From Latrodectus hesperus (taxonomy: Eukaryota; Arthropoda; Arachnida; Araneae; Theridiidae), in contig JAJQOW010000014.1 in NCBI GenBank assembly GCA_037975125.1, positions 2,877,286 through 2,941,285 on the forward strand: a stretch of 64,000 nt of DNA. The letters run 5' to 3'. The notes below the pieces were generated by a model that ran no database searches, was not told where the DNA came from, and saw only the letters and a list, made by a program, of their open reading frames with translations. Below are positions 1 to 38,925 of the stretch, piece after piece (position 1 is the stretch's first letter; each line of letters begins with the position of its first letter). Position numbers and translations under genes: made by a program.

Positions 1-941
1 TTATTTAAATAATATTTCATAGACCTTAATAAATTGCCTTTTTAATATCAAACAATTTAACAAAATTTATGCATACTGAAATATGCATACTCATAACTAA
101 AATTCTAAATTATTGTTTAAGTATTCATAAATTCTATATATTTTTAATACAAAAAATAAGCCTGTATACAAAAATATGCTAAATATTAAATAGATTAGAG
201 AATCACAAAAACTTAAAATTCATATTTCACATAAAACTATATTTTCCAAATTAAAAAAAATTCATCATAATTTAAAAATACACTAACTACAAGCGCATAT
301 CAATAAACGGAAGCATGTTAATACATGTGGTATAAATAGATACTTCAAATAGTCACACATAATTGCTGATATCACATTGGTTAAAATGTCATAAAATATA
401 ATCCATGCACATACTGATTTTCTTCCCAAATATCAAATTCAGTAAATTTTAGTAGTTTGTCCATCAATATAAAGCAAGTGAGTAAACTAATAAATAATCT
501 AGGAGTTTATTAATTGCTTTCCACATTTCTTTTTATTTAATAGAACTATCACCAACTCAATAACATTATTGAATTTTATAACCAGCAAAAAGTATATCTT
601 AAGAGAATAATTGCAAATGATAAACACAATATAATCTTTATTAAAAATACTTTAGAAATTACAGCCAACAGAGCATTAGTAAATGTTTGTGTCCCATATT
701 AATATCACATGGCTTTTTAATAAGACATTCTGAAGAGCAAAATTATAAAATTTTCTATATCAATTAACTTAATTAGCACTTTAATTTTTCACATTGTATA
801 CAATATAATTTTTCAGAAAATGTTTGCAATTTCTGGCAAATGTGTCAATACTATACTCTCTTTAATTTTCAATAATTAACTTAAGTAAACCATAATTAAA
901 CATAGATTATGAAACTAAGTCTTTACTGAAAATTTAGTTAC
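1..941. other. DBT intron sequence at the left edge
   Basis: Strongly AT-rich intron downstream of exon 10. I see no ORF, no RNA gene and no recognisable repeat in it. Confidence 0.6.
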
Positions 942-26780
<25,839 letters not shown>

Positions 26781-27282
26781 GTTTGTTATTGTTTATAAAA
26801 TAAACGTTACAGTTACAATAAATTATTGGATTTTCAAAGTTGAAGAAAATTTCAGCAATAAATGAAAAATGATTTCCTGTTTCTTTCATCATTCAAAACT
26901 AGAGCAATAAGCAGTATTTTTGATCTTGTGAAAATGTGAATTTGTCTTAGCAATTCTTCTATTTCATGTGAATCATAAGCAAATTGTTCTAAATGAAAAT
27001 AAAATATGACTGCGGCTCAAAAGCCCTAATTCTATATAAAATCCTTCTCTGAACAACTATAGAATATTTAGTGAAATCTATAAAATAAAGGTTTCTGAAA
27101 AACTGCTATTTTCTAATTAAAAAGTTTATTACATTTTTAATAAAGTTTCATTTGTAGAAATAAGACAGCATTTTAATGTTATTCATATTATTTCTACATA
27201 TGTACAAATGCTTCGATAATATTTACCCTTTTTTACAGAGAAAGAAAGCACTATAAATATTGAAAACATTCCTCGCTCGCTC
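26781..27282. promoter_or_regulatory. Upstream region of DBT (presumed promoter)
   Basis: This is the interval between the DBT start codon and the first upstream repeat, so a promoter is expected here by position. I see no CpG-rich block and no convincing TATA or initiator pair, so the call rests on position only. Confidence 0.3.
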
Positions 27283-27530
27283 TCCAAGTAACAAAATAGC
27301 TTGGCCCTATATTGACTAATCGTGGCTTTGTCTAGGTCCAGTATTGGCGGTCTATAATGGGTCAATCCCGGAAGATCTACATTTCATTGTATAGGACCAA
27401 TGTGAGCTGCCAAGATAGGCCCAAAAGCTGGCAACTTACATTGAAACTATCTGGGTGGCCAAGAGAGGACCAATCTTGGCTGCCAAAATCGAACCAATTT
27501 AGTCAGCTAAAATAAGACCTATCTCGGTTA
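27283..27530 (+). repeat. CCAAGATAGG-type dispersed repeat, copy 1
   Basis: About 250 bp with recurring blocks such as CCAGTATTGGCGGTCTA, TCTACATTTCATT, GCCAAGATAGGCCCAA and AAGACCTATCTCGGTT. The half-sites CCAAGAT and ATCTTGG recur in both orientations, giving quasi-palindromic segments. It is collinear with copy 2 at 46338-46595, and its outer 35 bp match the reverse of 51512-51550. Confidence 0.75.
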
Positions 27531-28449
27531 TAGATTTGTCACATATACAATACATAGTCTATACTCAGCTCTCGAGCAATACAATCACATTGCTAGAACA
27601 CAATCTAATATTAGATTGTTATGTTTAATTTATCTAAAATAAAATGTTATTGCTTAGAAGAAATCGATTTACATCAGTGTATGTAATCACATGCTATTAT
27701 ACTTCCATAAAATAAACTCTAAACATAAGTACAGACTATATATACTCTGTATCACGGTGAATTGTTTAAATATTGGTGACATTAAAAAAAATTAACGATA
27801 AGTAAGAATGTAATTATAAGTTATTAAAGTGGATTATAAATATATTTTTTTATAATAATCGTACACCTTCGTCGACTGTAAAACTAAAAGTGTTGTAACA
27901 AACATATTATTTTATAACATTTATTTAATAAAAAATAAACATTCAATTCACCAAGTCAGAGGGGCAGGGATAAAATAGACAAATGTAAATAAAAGATGCT
28001 TTTGAGCAAAGTATCTTCAATATTGTAAAAAAGAAAATAATAAGAATAAATATACTATGAGCATTCCATTAAATAACGAGTAAATATAGAGGTGTAAAAT
28101 TAACAATTATTTCTAAAAAAAATGTTTTGCATATGGAGTATCTATACTCTTCAATTTTTAGAAGATTTATGATAAAAAGCATGGAAATTATCAAGAGCGA
28201 AAACCAAACTTATGTTTTAAGCTCACTAATCTTGCTAATGACAGCATCTGATGGTTTCTATTGAATTTTGTAATTTAAAGATGTATGTTCTTAGACTGAA
28301 TTAAAAAAATATTTTTAGCATAAAATATCTTTTTTATGGTTTTAATCTAAATTTTATTTGACTATTGTTTTATTAACTGATTTTGATTTAACTGTAAGTA
28401 TCTAGCAGGAACAACTTCGTATTAATGAAATTGCATTGTATTTTTATTA
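27531..28449. other. Intergenic, nothing firm
   Basis: AT-rich sequence between two repeats, without ORFs of note. Confidence 0.5.
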
Positions 28450-30468
28450 AATCATATAGTGATCTGCAACCCGTAGCTCTTTTCTTCTTGACCACGGCTT
28501 TTCTCCAAAATGTTTACTACAGGCAGGGAATATTACTTATTATCTTACCTTGTAAGATATGAGTAAAAATTTTTGAAACGCAAGGCTATAAAGAAAAGGA
28601 AGATTTGTAGAAAGCAAAAATAGCATAGTTCAGACTCAAGAGTCTAGACAAGTGGTGCAAACATTTTTTAAATCATTTCCTTAGGAAGCTCTATGGTTTT
28701 GACGTGACATCGTTTCTCATCAGTCCTTTCGAAAATGATTATTTGTCAAGAAAAAATGGTATAAAACAAAAAAAGTAATTTAGAAAGACACTTTAAGACT
28801 AAACATCAATCATTTAGTATGAAATATCCAGTTGGCGGTGAGGGAAAGAAAGCAATCCAAGAAATCCAGAGAGAATAATAAAGTTCAACTTCTGTTTTTA
28901 AACTGGGGACAATCTTCCGATATTGTTAATATTGAAAGTTTTGTAATTAGTCAGGATATTGCACAGAGAGGAAAGCCATATAAGGACGGAGACTATTTAA
29001 AGAGTTGTTTTATAAGTGCATCTTAAGATATTTTTCAAGATTTCAAGAATATAAAGTAGACATTTTTAAAAAAGCAGAGAGATACCTTTGTCTGCTAAAA
29101 CAGTGAAAGATAGAACAGTAAAAGTGTCTATAAACATAACATACTAACAAATTGAAGATCTCAAATTGGCTTCCGCTTTATCAATAGCAGTTGATTGGTC
29201 TTGTGATTTAAATGACAGAGTAAGTTTCTCTTTTTGTGCGATTTATCTCTACTACAAGCCTAAAAGAGAAATTTACAGGATTATTGTCACTCAAAGAACA
29301 AACATGAGGAGTTAATATAGCAAATGTTTTCATTGAGTGCTTCTAAAAAATTTAATTAAATTAGAAAAAACTTTCTATAATTCAACAGACTGAGCGAAGA
29401 GTACGATAGGTGCGAGAAATGGGTTTGTTGCTCTTTTGAAAGGAAAAACTAATCTCGAGATATTTATAATGTATTATTCATCAAGAAGCACCATGTGGGC
29501 AGACATTTCCAAAAGAAATTTACAAAGTTATGGAATCGGTGATTAAGATTATTTAGTCTATTGTAGCTAAAGCTCTTTGCAATCACCGATTTAATGAATT
29601 CCTAATTGAAGTAGAAAATGAATATACAGATTTGGTGCTGCTTAACCAATTTCATTGATTATCGAGATGAAACGTTTTAAAACCCTTCGCTTCACTATTA
29701 AATAAAATTTAAGCCTTTGTTCTTGAGAAGAATGTTCACTATGCAAAACTAACGAATGATCTGTGGATTTAGAAATTTTATTTTATGGTGGATGTTACTT
29801 CTCATCTAAATCAGCTTAACCGTAAGTTACAAGGAAAAAGAAACATTTTTTTTTTAATTTTAGAAGAAGTTATTTTCTTCGAAAACAAATTGTCGCTGTT
29901 TGCTCGAGATTTTTGAAAGAGAACCCACAATTCACTTTTTATGTCTAATAAAATATTGTCGAGAAAGTAAGTTTAATAATTTGCTATTTCAAAACAACAG
30001 TAAAAAATATGAAGGAAGTAAACCGACGAAACTTTTTGTCATAAAACTTTTGAATGTCACGGTAACAGAACTTTATTTTTCACCCTTTGATATTGATATT
30101 GGCATCTTTGAAATGCAATCGCTTGATTTAAGGAGTAAAGAATCTTGGAGCTCAAAATTCGAGCATTTTTGTGCCGATTTAGAGCCATTGGAGAGAAATA
30201 AATTAAACTAAATTTAAAAAAGGTGATCTGCTTTAAAAGATGTACATGTAGAATAGTATTCCTGACTCCTATGTTCAAATGAAAAAAACTAGCTTTTGCT
30301 ACTCTTTCCTTGCATATTAGTGTGAACAATCATTTTCAAACATGAACAATATCATGATTAAATTAAATAATCGGTTTATTGAGGAGAACTTGGAATTTTG
30401 CCTCAAATTAAAAATTACATCATACACACTTGATTTACCCTTACTTTCCAAGGAAATGCAAAGCTAAT
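28450..30468 (+). pseudogene. hAT-superfamily (Charlie/GTF2IRD2-like) transposase remnant
   Basis: The pieces lie in order on the plus strand but in shifting frames with stops. They are: an end resembling a hAT terminus (GATCTGCAACCCGTAGCTC, compare 44543); LERHFKTKHQSF (BED finger His pair); IAQRGKPYKDGDYLKSCFI; LASALSIAVDWSCDLNDRVS; HQEAPCGQTFPKEIYKVME; ELYFSPFDIDI; and the C-terminal dimerisation block CEQSFSNMNNIMIKLNNRF ending in TAA near 30466. This is the layout of hAT transposases related to GTF2IRD2/ZBED-type domesticated genes. It has many disablements and no visible target duplication, so it is an old copy. Confidence 0.8.
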
Positions 30469-30828
30469 GTTCACATTAATAGAGTATTTGTAGTTTTTTT
30501 TTTCAGAATACTTTTTATATTATTTTACTATAGTGATATTTTTAAATAAATATTACTATCTTTATATAAGTATGATATCAAGTTTTATTTAATTTACTGT
30601 TTGTAAAACTAAGAATCGTATAGCAAAGGCAAGCTTGAGAATGTTGTTTTAATCCTAATTAATTCCGTTATAATGTCTTCTACTAAGGCAACGCTTATGT
30701 TAAAAAAGTCTCTTTTATAAAAAATTTCAATCGTTAATTATCTAGATTTGGCTCTTTTGAATAACAAGGTTGCTGATCACTGATATCCCATACAATACAA
30801 TTTCGTTCAGTAGACGTCGATATGACAT

Positions 30829-31160
30829 TGTGGCGATAGCACATACAACATTAAATCCAGTACATTCCACCAGATAGCAGCACAATACCAGGGATCTCAC
30901 AAGAGATGTCAAATCCAACATAGACACCAGATGGCAGTACCGCACCAGTGATTCAGGGAAAAAAAGAACGAACTGTCAGTCGGACTAAAAACTCGGACCG
31001 AAGCTGTCGTTACTATCGTGCCCTATATGTATCACATTTGTATATAGTGTTAATTAAATATCGTTTATGTTTATAACCTTCTGATGGATCTTTTTCGTTT
31101 ATTGGCTTTAGTTTAAGATGTTATCAGGCCGATAGATCGTGCATACTACAATTAGCCAAA
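30829..31160 (+). repeat. 5' LTR of gypsy element 2
   Basis: 332 bp, from TGTGGCGATAGCACATACAA to ATTAGCCAAA. It is followed by TTGGTGACTCTTAG, whose TGG at 31162 is the expected start of the primer binding site. Confidence 0.9.
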
Positions 31161-31966
31161 TTGGTGACTCTTAGAAGATAGAACACGTGCATTTATTTTC
31201 GAACCGGCAAGCATTCGCTTCCACGGACAGTTAGTTATCCGTTTCGATCGTGTAGCTAGCTGCCTTCTGATCTGTAAATATATCATCTTTCAGTGGCTCA
31301 CCATATCATCGTACGTGAAATATTCATCATTATTTCGACTGAAAATCAAGGAATTTGTGAATTACGACAGATCGCCCTCACCGATGAAAATACTCGTGCT
31401 GGTGCCAAACTGCTTTCGTTTTAGCGGACAATACTGTTTTACTGAACGTGTTTGTGCTCTATTAAAGGTGCTTTGTGCTTTATCGTTACCGACATCGTTA
31501 TTTATATATTTTTTTGTGTTTCTTACCGTTTGAATTCCATGCCTACTTCAATCATCTTAAGTAAGCTAGTTCCATTCTTTTCATTTTTTCATTATTGCCA
31601 TCGGATCGTTAAACGCTAATTTATTTCATTCCATATTTTGCTATCCATTTTTATTTATTTGTGTTATTTTTCATGCCTTGCTATTTTTTTTCTATTCCTT
31701 TGTTTCATTGTGTTATATAACAAGTTACATATTCGCATTTTCTATTGATTGCTTAAAATTGTTGTTTTTTATTTTAATGCATAACTTTTCATAATTGTAT
31801 TGCATCATATGTACTTATTGGTAGCAGTCTTAATTTCCTTTCCTACATTTTGATTACCTTTTGATCATTGTCGTTAAGGTTGTCCCTGGGAAATTCATTT
31901 TTTTCTTGTGTTCTGATTTGTTTCTTGTATAATTTCTTGTGGCTCATTCCTATATTTCGTATCACC

Positions 31967-32758
31967 ATGAGTGACGACGAGGTTGAAAAACAGGCTAGTG
32001 TGTCTCGTGTTTCTGTCAAACCCCCACTATTTTGGAAAGCAAATCCAACCTTATGGTTTGCACAGCTCGAGGCACAGTTCTCAATTTCTGGCATTACTGA
32101 AGATTCAACCAAATTTAACCATGTAATTTCTGCGGTTGAATCTGACGTGCTCAATACTGTCTCTGACATTGTCTTGCAGCCTCCGACCAAGGGTAAATAC
32201 AAAAACCTTAAAGCTCGTCTAAAAGACTTGCATTCAGAAAGTGAAGAATCCAGACTCCGCAGACTTTTGCAAGGCCTCGAACTTGGCGACCAACGCCCCT
32301 CACAATTGCTTACCCGTATGCGTTCCCTTGCTGGCGCAACGGCAGAAGAAGCTATTTTACGATCCTTGTGGCTTTCCAGACTTCCTACAAGACCGAAAAG
32401 CATTCTCGCTGCTCTTAGTGATGATCTCCCTCAACTTGCCGCAGTAGCGGACAAAATTTCAGACATCACTAATGCTTCAACCGTAAATTTCACAAGCTTG
32501 CAACCATCTCCTCCGACGAGCACCCTTGAAACACAAATATCGCAAATGACTAAACAAGTGAGCGAACTCTCAACCATTGTTCATCAAAACGCACGTTCTA
32601 GGCAAAATCAGCGCCACTATAGAAATAACAGCAGGCGACGTAGTCCATCCAGGGGACGGAACCGCCAATACAAAGAGCCCTCCAATAATTTATGTTTTTA
32701 CCATACAAATTTTGGATCAAAAGCTAAAAAGTGTACACCACCTTGCTCCTTCCGTTAA
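31967..32758 (+). CDS. gag: Gag of gypsy element 2
   Basis: About 263 residues from the ATG at 31967 (ATCACC-ATG context; [12 protein letters not shown]). The frame is open further upstream, but that part is Phe/Leu-rich leader sequence. It contains [20 protein letters not shown], the capsid opening common to this group of arthropod gypsy gags, an Arg/Ser-rich basic tail, and [18 protein letters not shown] in the nucleocapsid position. It ends at TAA 32756-32758. Pol begins in the -1 frame. I find no good slippery heptamer, so in this copy the frame change may be a one-base lesion rather than programmed. Confidence 0.85.
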   Translation: MSDDEVEKQASVSRVSVKPPLFWKANPTLWFAQLEAQFSISGITEDSTKFNHVISAVESDVLNTVSDIVLQPPTKGKYKNLKARLKDLHSESEESRLRRLLQGLELGDQRPSQLLTRMRSLAGATAEEAILRSLWLSRLPTRPKSILAALSDDLPQLAAVADKISDITNASTVNFTSLQPSPPTSTLETQISQMTKQVSELSTIVHQNARSRQNQRHYRNNSRRRSPSRGRNRQYKEPSNNLCFYHTNFGSKAKKCTPPCSFR

Positions 32759-35700
32759 CAGGAAAACTAGCATCGCGGTCACAGGTGGCCACGATGGCTG
32801 ACCGCGGCACTTCCCGAATTTATGTGGTCGACAATGCTCTAAACATGAAATTTCTTATTGACACTGAGGCTGACGTGTCCGTCATTCCTCGCCCTAAGAA
32901 TTTTAATAGCCAAAGAGAAAAATTGACTTTATATGCAGCTAACAACACTCCTATTCCAAATTACGGAACGAAGTTATTAACTCTCAACTTAAACCTACGA
33001 AGATCATTTTCCTGGCCTTTTATAGTCGCTGACGTCTCAAATCCTATCATTGGTGTTGACTTTTTGAGACACTTCAACTTACTTGTCGACGTCCGGCGCA
33101 GGCAACTTCTGGACTCCTCAACCAACATCTCGGTCACAGGAAAAATTTCTACGGAGCCACTTCAGAAAGTTATGTTAATAACTGAATCTTCAAAATACCA
33201 CAAACTTTTGTTTGCTTATCCGGCTCTTCTAAGCACCTCGGGTCTCAATGGTGATAGGCCCAGTTACGAGGTATATCACCATATTGAGACCACCGGCCCT
33301 CCAGTTTTTTCCAAGCCCAGACGTCTCAGCACCCCTCTCCTAAATTCGGCAAAGGAAGAATTCCAATTCATGCTACAACAAGGCATCATCCGTCCATCAA
33401 AAAGTCCTTGGGCAAGTCCTTTGCACATGGTTCCAAGGAAAAGCGGTGACTGGAGACCTTGCGGTGACTACAGACCCCTGAATGCTGTCACAGTTCCGGA
33501 CCGCTATCCTGTCCCACACATCCAGGACTGCACACATCTGTTAGCTGGGCGAAAAATTTTTACCACTCTCGATATCACACGCGCCTACAACCAGATCCCG
33601 GTTTTTCCTGACGACATACCAAAGACGGCGGTGACGACACCTTTTGGACTCTTCGAGTTTGTTTTTATGCCATTTGGCCTCCGAAACACTGGGCAGACCT
33701 TTTAGAGATGCATTAACAATGCTCTTCAAGGTTTAGACTATTGCATTGCCTAACTTGATGACATCCTGATCGGTTCTACAAACGAAGAGGAACACATTTC
33801 TCACTTGAAAGAAGTCTTAAATCGCTTGCAACACTTTGGTTTCACACGCAACCCATCTAAGTGCATCTTCGGCCAATCAGAAATCAAATTCTTAGGTTGT
33901 CTGATCACCCAAGACGGGGTTCGCCCACTTCCTGAAAAAGTTGAAGCCATATCATCTTTCACAAAACCCCAAACTGTGGCCGAGCTTCGACGTTTCCTGG
34001 CCATGATTAATTTTTACCGAAGATTCTTACCAGCAGCCGCCCGCCGACAAGCTCCTCTCCCTCATTTCCTAAAAGATAGCAAGAAGAAGGACAATCGCCC
34101 AGTTGTGTGGTCCGAGGAAGCTAGTGGAACTTTCGAACGCTGCAAAGAGGACCTGATTCAAACCACTACCTTGTCTTATCACACAGATAATGACAAACTC
34201 ATTCTTGCAACCGATGCTTCAGATATGGCCATTGGCGCCACTCTGCAAGCTGAAACTCCACACGGCATCAGACCCCTCGCCTTCTTCTCAAGGAAGCTCA
34301 CTTCTACGGAAACTCGATACAGCACATACGATAGAGAACTTCTAGCCGTCTATGCAGCTGTGAAACATTTTCGACATTCCTTGGAGGGACGACAGTTCCA
34401 GATCCAGACAGATCACAAACCTCTCACCTTTGCCTTTACTACAAATTCCACATCCTCTCCAAGACAGCTCAGGCAACTGGACTTCATCGCACAGTTCTCC
34501 ACCTATATCAAACATGGCAAGGAATCGGAAAACGTCGTGGCAGATACCTTATCACGCATACACGACATTACCATTCCTTCTGCCATTGACTTCTCGTCCA
34601 TCGCAGCAGCACAGGCGAATGACCAAGAATTACAGGCACTTTTATGGAATCCTAGTACCAGCAGTCTCAATTTTCAACCCTTGAAGTTAGACCCACAAAC
34701 TTCAATCTTTTGTGACACATCTCAAGGAACTGTTCGCCCTTATCTACCTGCATCCTTCCGACAACCTGTTTTTCAGCAACTCCACAACTTGTCACACCTT
34801 GGCATACGGGCGACGAAAAAACTTATTCAACAGCGATATGTATGGCCATCTATGCTCAGTGATATAACTGCCTGGACTAAGGCATGCCTCTCTTGCCAAA
34901 AGTCCAAAGTTCAGCGTCACACAAAGAGCCCGATCCAAAAAATTCCTGTGCCAGTCAAGCGTTTTGCTCATGTCCACATCGACATTGTTGGACCGCTATT
35001 ACCATCAGAAAATTCTGACATGCATAGACCGCTTCACCCGGTGGCCAGAGGCAATTCCCATAGCAGATATCACTGCTGACACGACTGCCAGAGCCTTCTA
35101 TAATCATTGGATAGCACGTTTCAGGGGCGACAATTCCATTCGAATCTCTTCAAAGCACTCACCAAGTTACTTGGAATTCAGCGCATCAGGACGACTCCGT
35201 ACCATCCGTCATCCAATGGAATCGTGGAGCGATGGCACCGCAGTCTTAAGCAATCGCTCATGGCTCATATGTCACAGACACAGCGTTGGACCGAAGCCCT
35301 GCCGACTGTCATGCTTGGTCTACGTTCTGTTTTTAAACCAGACCTGCAATCGACTTGTGCAGAGATGGTCTATGGAACCACCATTCGCCTTCCAGGTGAT
35401 TTTTTAAACCCAGCAGCGGTTAGGCCATCACCGGATACTCCTGACCATTCATTCTTACAAGATCTTAAAGAGCAGATGTCAAAGCTGTCATCAACCCCTG
35501 CATCGAGACATCTCTCTTTCACGCCTTCCTTTTTGTACCGTCGGAACTCTCCTCATGCACTCATGTTTTTGTGAGGCATGACGCTGTCAAGCGTCTTCTT
35601 CAACGCCCTTACGATGGACCCTTTAAAGTCATCACTCGTCACGAGAAAACTTTTCTACTGGACGTCAACGGTTCCCAAACCACCATCAGCATTGACAGGC

Positions 35701-35891
35701 TGAAACCAGCATTTCTTCTCCCACCTTCGTTCAACGAGAGTTCTAACGGGCAACAAGATGTTCCACACACTCCAAGTCCTGTTCAGAACACTATGGCTAA
35801 GACGTGTCCTGTTCCCGCTAGCAACCAACCTCCAACTGTCATCACTCGTTCAGGTCGTCGTGTACGATTTAATCTTCGATACTCCTCTTAA
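32731..35891 (+). pseudogene. pol: Pol of gypsy element 2, multiply broken
   Basis: Protease motif reads [13 protein letters not shown], with Glu where the family has Gly (DTGA). RT is interrupted by TAG at 33703-33705, after the [11 protein letters not shown] block, and by TAA at 33751-33753. The second stop replaces the Tyr of the catalytic YLDD (reads stop-LDD). RNase H follows with LATDASDMAIGATLQ. The integrase zinc finger (HNLSHLGIRATKK...CLSCQ) and first Asp (HIDIVGP) are present. The frame shifts near 35020 and again near 35120, where a short deletion has removed the second catalytic Asp (RF joined to QGRQFHS). The Glu block [14 protein letters not shown] survives, and the C-terminal YDGPFKVITRHEKTFLLDV is in a third frame from 35571. 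It is dead by several independent lesions. Confidence 0.92.
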
Positions 35892-35916
35892 TCGTGCATC
35901 ACACTAGGGGGAGTAC

Positions 35917-36242
35917 TGCGGCGATCGCACATACAACATTAAATCCAGTACATTCCACCAGATGGCAGCACAATACCAGGGATCTCACAAGAGATGTCAA
36001 ATCCAACATAGACACCAGATGGGAGTACCGCACCAGTGATTCAGGGAAAAAAAGAACGAACTGTCAGTCGGACTAAAAACTCGGACCGAAGCTGTCGTCA
36101 CTATCGCACCCTATATGTATCACATTTGTATATAGTGTTAATTAAATATCGTTTATAACTTTCTGATGGATCTTTTTCGTTTATTGGCTTTAGTTTAAGA
36201 TGTTATCAGGCCGATAGATCGTGCATACTACAATTAGCCAAA
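35917..36242 (+). repeat. 3' LTR of gypsy element 2
   Basis: 326 bp, from TGCGGCGATCGCACATACAA to ATTAGCCAAA, preceded by the purine tract AGGGGGAG at about 35906-35913. It lacks six bases (ATGTTT) present in the 5' LTR. Confidence 0.9.
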
Positions 36243-36246
36243 ACAT

Positions 36247-37480
36247 CATCAGCGGGATGTACTCTAATCCAGTAGACTTCTCTTTTTGATCCAGTTTAGA
36301 TCCATGGCACGTCAAATATCCACCCATTTTACGTCCACTATCATGAGCTTCGAGAATAAGAAACCCTGCTGACTGGGATTATGAATCATCACAAGATGGG
36401 AGAGAACTGTTTTGGAAATACAGTTTTGGAAATAAAAGTTTTACTTTCGGCGCTCATTTACTGCGGATTTAGAAAATTTTTTAAAGATTCCATTATTATT
36501 AAATATTTAAAAATTTTCTAAATCTTAAATGTTTTGATTTTTTCCTATTCCTTTTACTTAGCAAACTAATTTTTTTTTTCTAAGTTAAAATACTATGTTT
36601 AAAATGCAAAATTATTTCATTAAAATACAAATTGGAATTGGAATTTTATAAAGATTTTAACTCCGTGTAGAAACTTTTAAAAATTTTATTATTTAAATAC
36701 ATGTAATTAAAAAGGGTAATAATAAAAATATCACAAGTACTTTTTATATTATAATCTTATTTCTTAAAATGTATATTACTCTTTAAATATTTAAATATTA
36801 ATTATATTTTCCAATACTTAATTAGATACAAAAAGTGTTCCCTTTATACAGTTTTTTTTTCTATTATGAAAGAAACATTTTTATTTTTCCAATCTAAAGC
36901 ATTAATTTCATCATTTTTAAGGAATAATTTTAAAGGAAAACAAAACAAATTTTTTTCGTAAATAATTATATATATAATGAAGAAGGAACACACACAAATT
37001 TTCACAGAAATATTTTCATTTTGTAAACAATTTATACACAAAATGAAATAAATTCATTACACAAAATACATCATACATTAAATTTTAATAAAAAATTGGT
37101 AAGAGATACATGAAAAACAAAGTTTTATGAAATTATAGAGAATTTCAAATAGAGTAATAAAAGAAAACAATTATGATTTTAAAATACAAAGACAGCAAAG
37201 TTAACATATTTCAAAAACATATGCATGGGAATTAAAATTTTAAAAAAATGTATATAAGCACATTTTTTTAATACCAAATTATTTTTCTTTAGATGATATG
37301 TAAATTGTTACAGCTATATTTTCCCCAATAAATTTAAACAGTACAATAATCATATTAGAAAACACAAAAGAATTTAAAAAGAGTATTATTTACAATGCAC
37401 AATTTATGAATGGTTTATTTTAATTAAATTTTTTTTGAAGAGTTGGAATCTAAATTGTTGGTTGTTAGTGTTTTTTTTTA
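36247..37480. other. Intergenic; unidentified GC-richer fragment then AT-rich DNA
   Basis: Bases 36247-36470 are less AT-rich than what follows (AGCGGGATGTACTC..., TTTCGGCGCTCATTTACTGC) and may be part of an older element into which gypsy 2 inserted. The rest is featureless. The frame at 36844-37041 is low-complexity. Confidence 0.4.
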
Positions 37481-38925
37481 TTTCCTTTTACTTTCAGGCC
37501 TGTTAGATTCTCTTTCGTTTATTTTTGATTTTCCTTGATAAATACCATTTTTAAGTTTATAATTATTAAGAAGAGTATTAGTAGATGACCTCATAATTGT
37601 AATTATTATTCCCTCAAACAAATAGCCACAGTTGCAAACTGAGAAATTTCACATGTTTTTAGAAACTAGAAGGTTTTTTACCTCATTATTTATTAAGTTA
37701 CGTTGATTTAAAACTTTTAAAAATTCATGCTCATAATCTTCAGAAATTAATTTTGATGTTTTAATGTAAATACGAAGTACAATATTGGTTACAAATTCTG
37801 ATGGATAAAGTAAACCACCACTATCACATTTTTTTTATAAAACTACAATCTAATTCTAAATCAACACTCATTTATTTTCAGTTATTATTTTGTTACGACA
37901 CTCTAGACACATTTAATGCTTTTATGAATGATATGAGAACAATATCCAGCTAAATATGTTATGAGAGGTAGTGAGTCTGTTATTGCATCCATATCAGAAT
38001 CTCTAACTTCTATATTCTGAAATATTTCATTAGAATCTTGCCATTTCATCAGAAACAGGATTTTCAAGCATATTTATATCAAAACAGCGTACACTATGAG
38101 ACACCAGTTTTAATTAATTACTTAAGCGAAGTTTATTTTCAGTTTCATAAAGCTGCCTTATAGATATTGATATTGATCACCGGACATGCTTCTGTATTGA
38201 CCGAAACGAGATTCAAATTTGTCAGTTTGAATCTTACCTAGCAATAAAAAAAATCATATTTAAATTAATTGAACAATATTCAATTACGTTTAAAAAAAGC
38301 CTGAAAAGTATATCTTAAAGCTGAATGTGTTTCTCGAGTTAATTTGCCAATATCTGCGTTCATGTTTTCCCAATTATTTAACCAATTAATTAATTTAAGC
38401 AAAATATTTTTTCTAACATCATCAGATTTATTTGTAATTGGTTCGCACATGGGATTTAGCTTAATTTTTCCTTTAGAGATTGATTTAACATTTACTATAT
38501 CCCACCACTTACAAAATATTTCAATATAAATTGCTGCTTCTTTATAATGCAAAAGATTCTTTTTTCTTAATTCTTTCACACATTGGATCAATTTGCTATT
38601 GAAAATTTTTAAAGCCAGTCTAACATTCTGGCGTTCTAAATTTATAGGTCAAAGAGCTTTTCGTGTTAAATCAAAGACAAATTTTAACAATTGCGATGAT
38701 TCTTTCGTAAAAGGGTGAAAGAAGCAGTTTGAAACACTTTTTCATTTCCAAATGGAAGATAATACATAAAAAAACAATTTTTTTTGCTCGATCCAGTTGT
38801 TTCTTACAGATTTCATAAGATGCACTGAATCAATTACATAAAAAAAATGGCCTCAATGGATCTGCTGGATGTTCTTATTGAACTTGAAAATTAGGTGGAT
38901 TACTGAAATTTGATATAGCTTTACG

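Larger units (their letters stand above)
30829..36242 (+). mobile_element. Ty3/gypsy LTR retrotransposon (element 2), disabled
   Basis: A 5414-bp element flanked by ACAT (30825-30828 and 36243-36246). The LTRs are 332 and 326 bp and differ by about 8 substitutions plus one 6-bp indel. Gag, protease, RT, RNase H and integrase are in standard order but with stops and frame changes. It is from a different lineage than element 1: its gag has the C-x3-H-x7-C-x3-C NC pattern rather than a CCHC knuckle. It is intergenic. Confidence 0.93.

Noticed and set aside
27540..27620. Possible tRNA or small RNA gene
   Set aside because: Only a short AT-rich inverted pair is present; no A/B box or cloverleaf can be drawn.
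32690..32760. Programmed frameshift in gypsy element 2
   Set aside because: The candidate run T AAA AAG is not a standard heptamer and the element carries many other frame lesions, so a simple indel is likelier.
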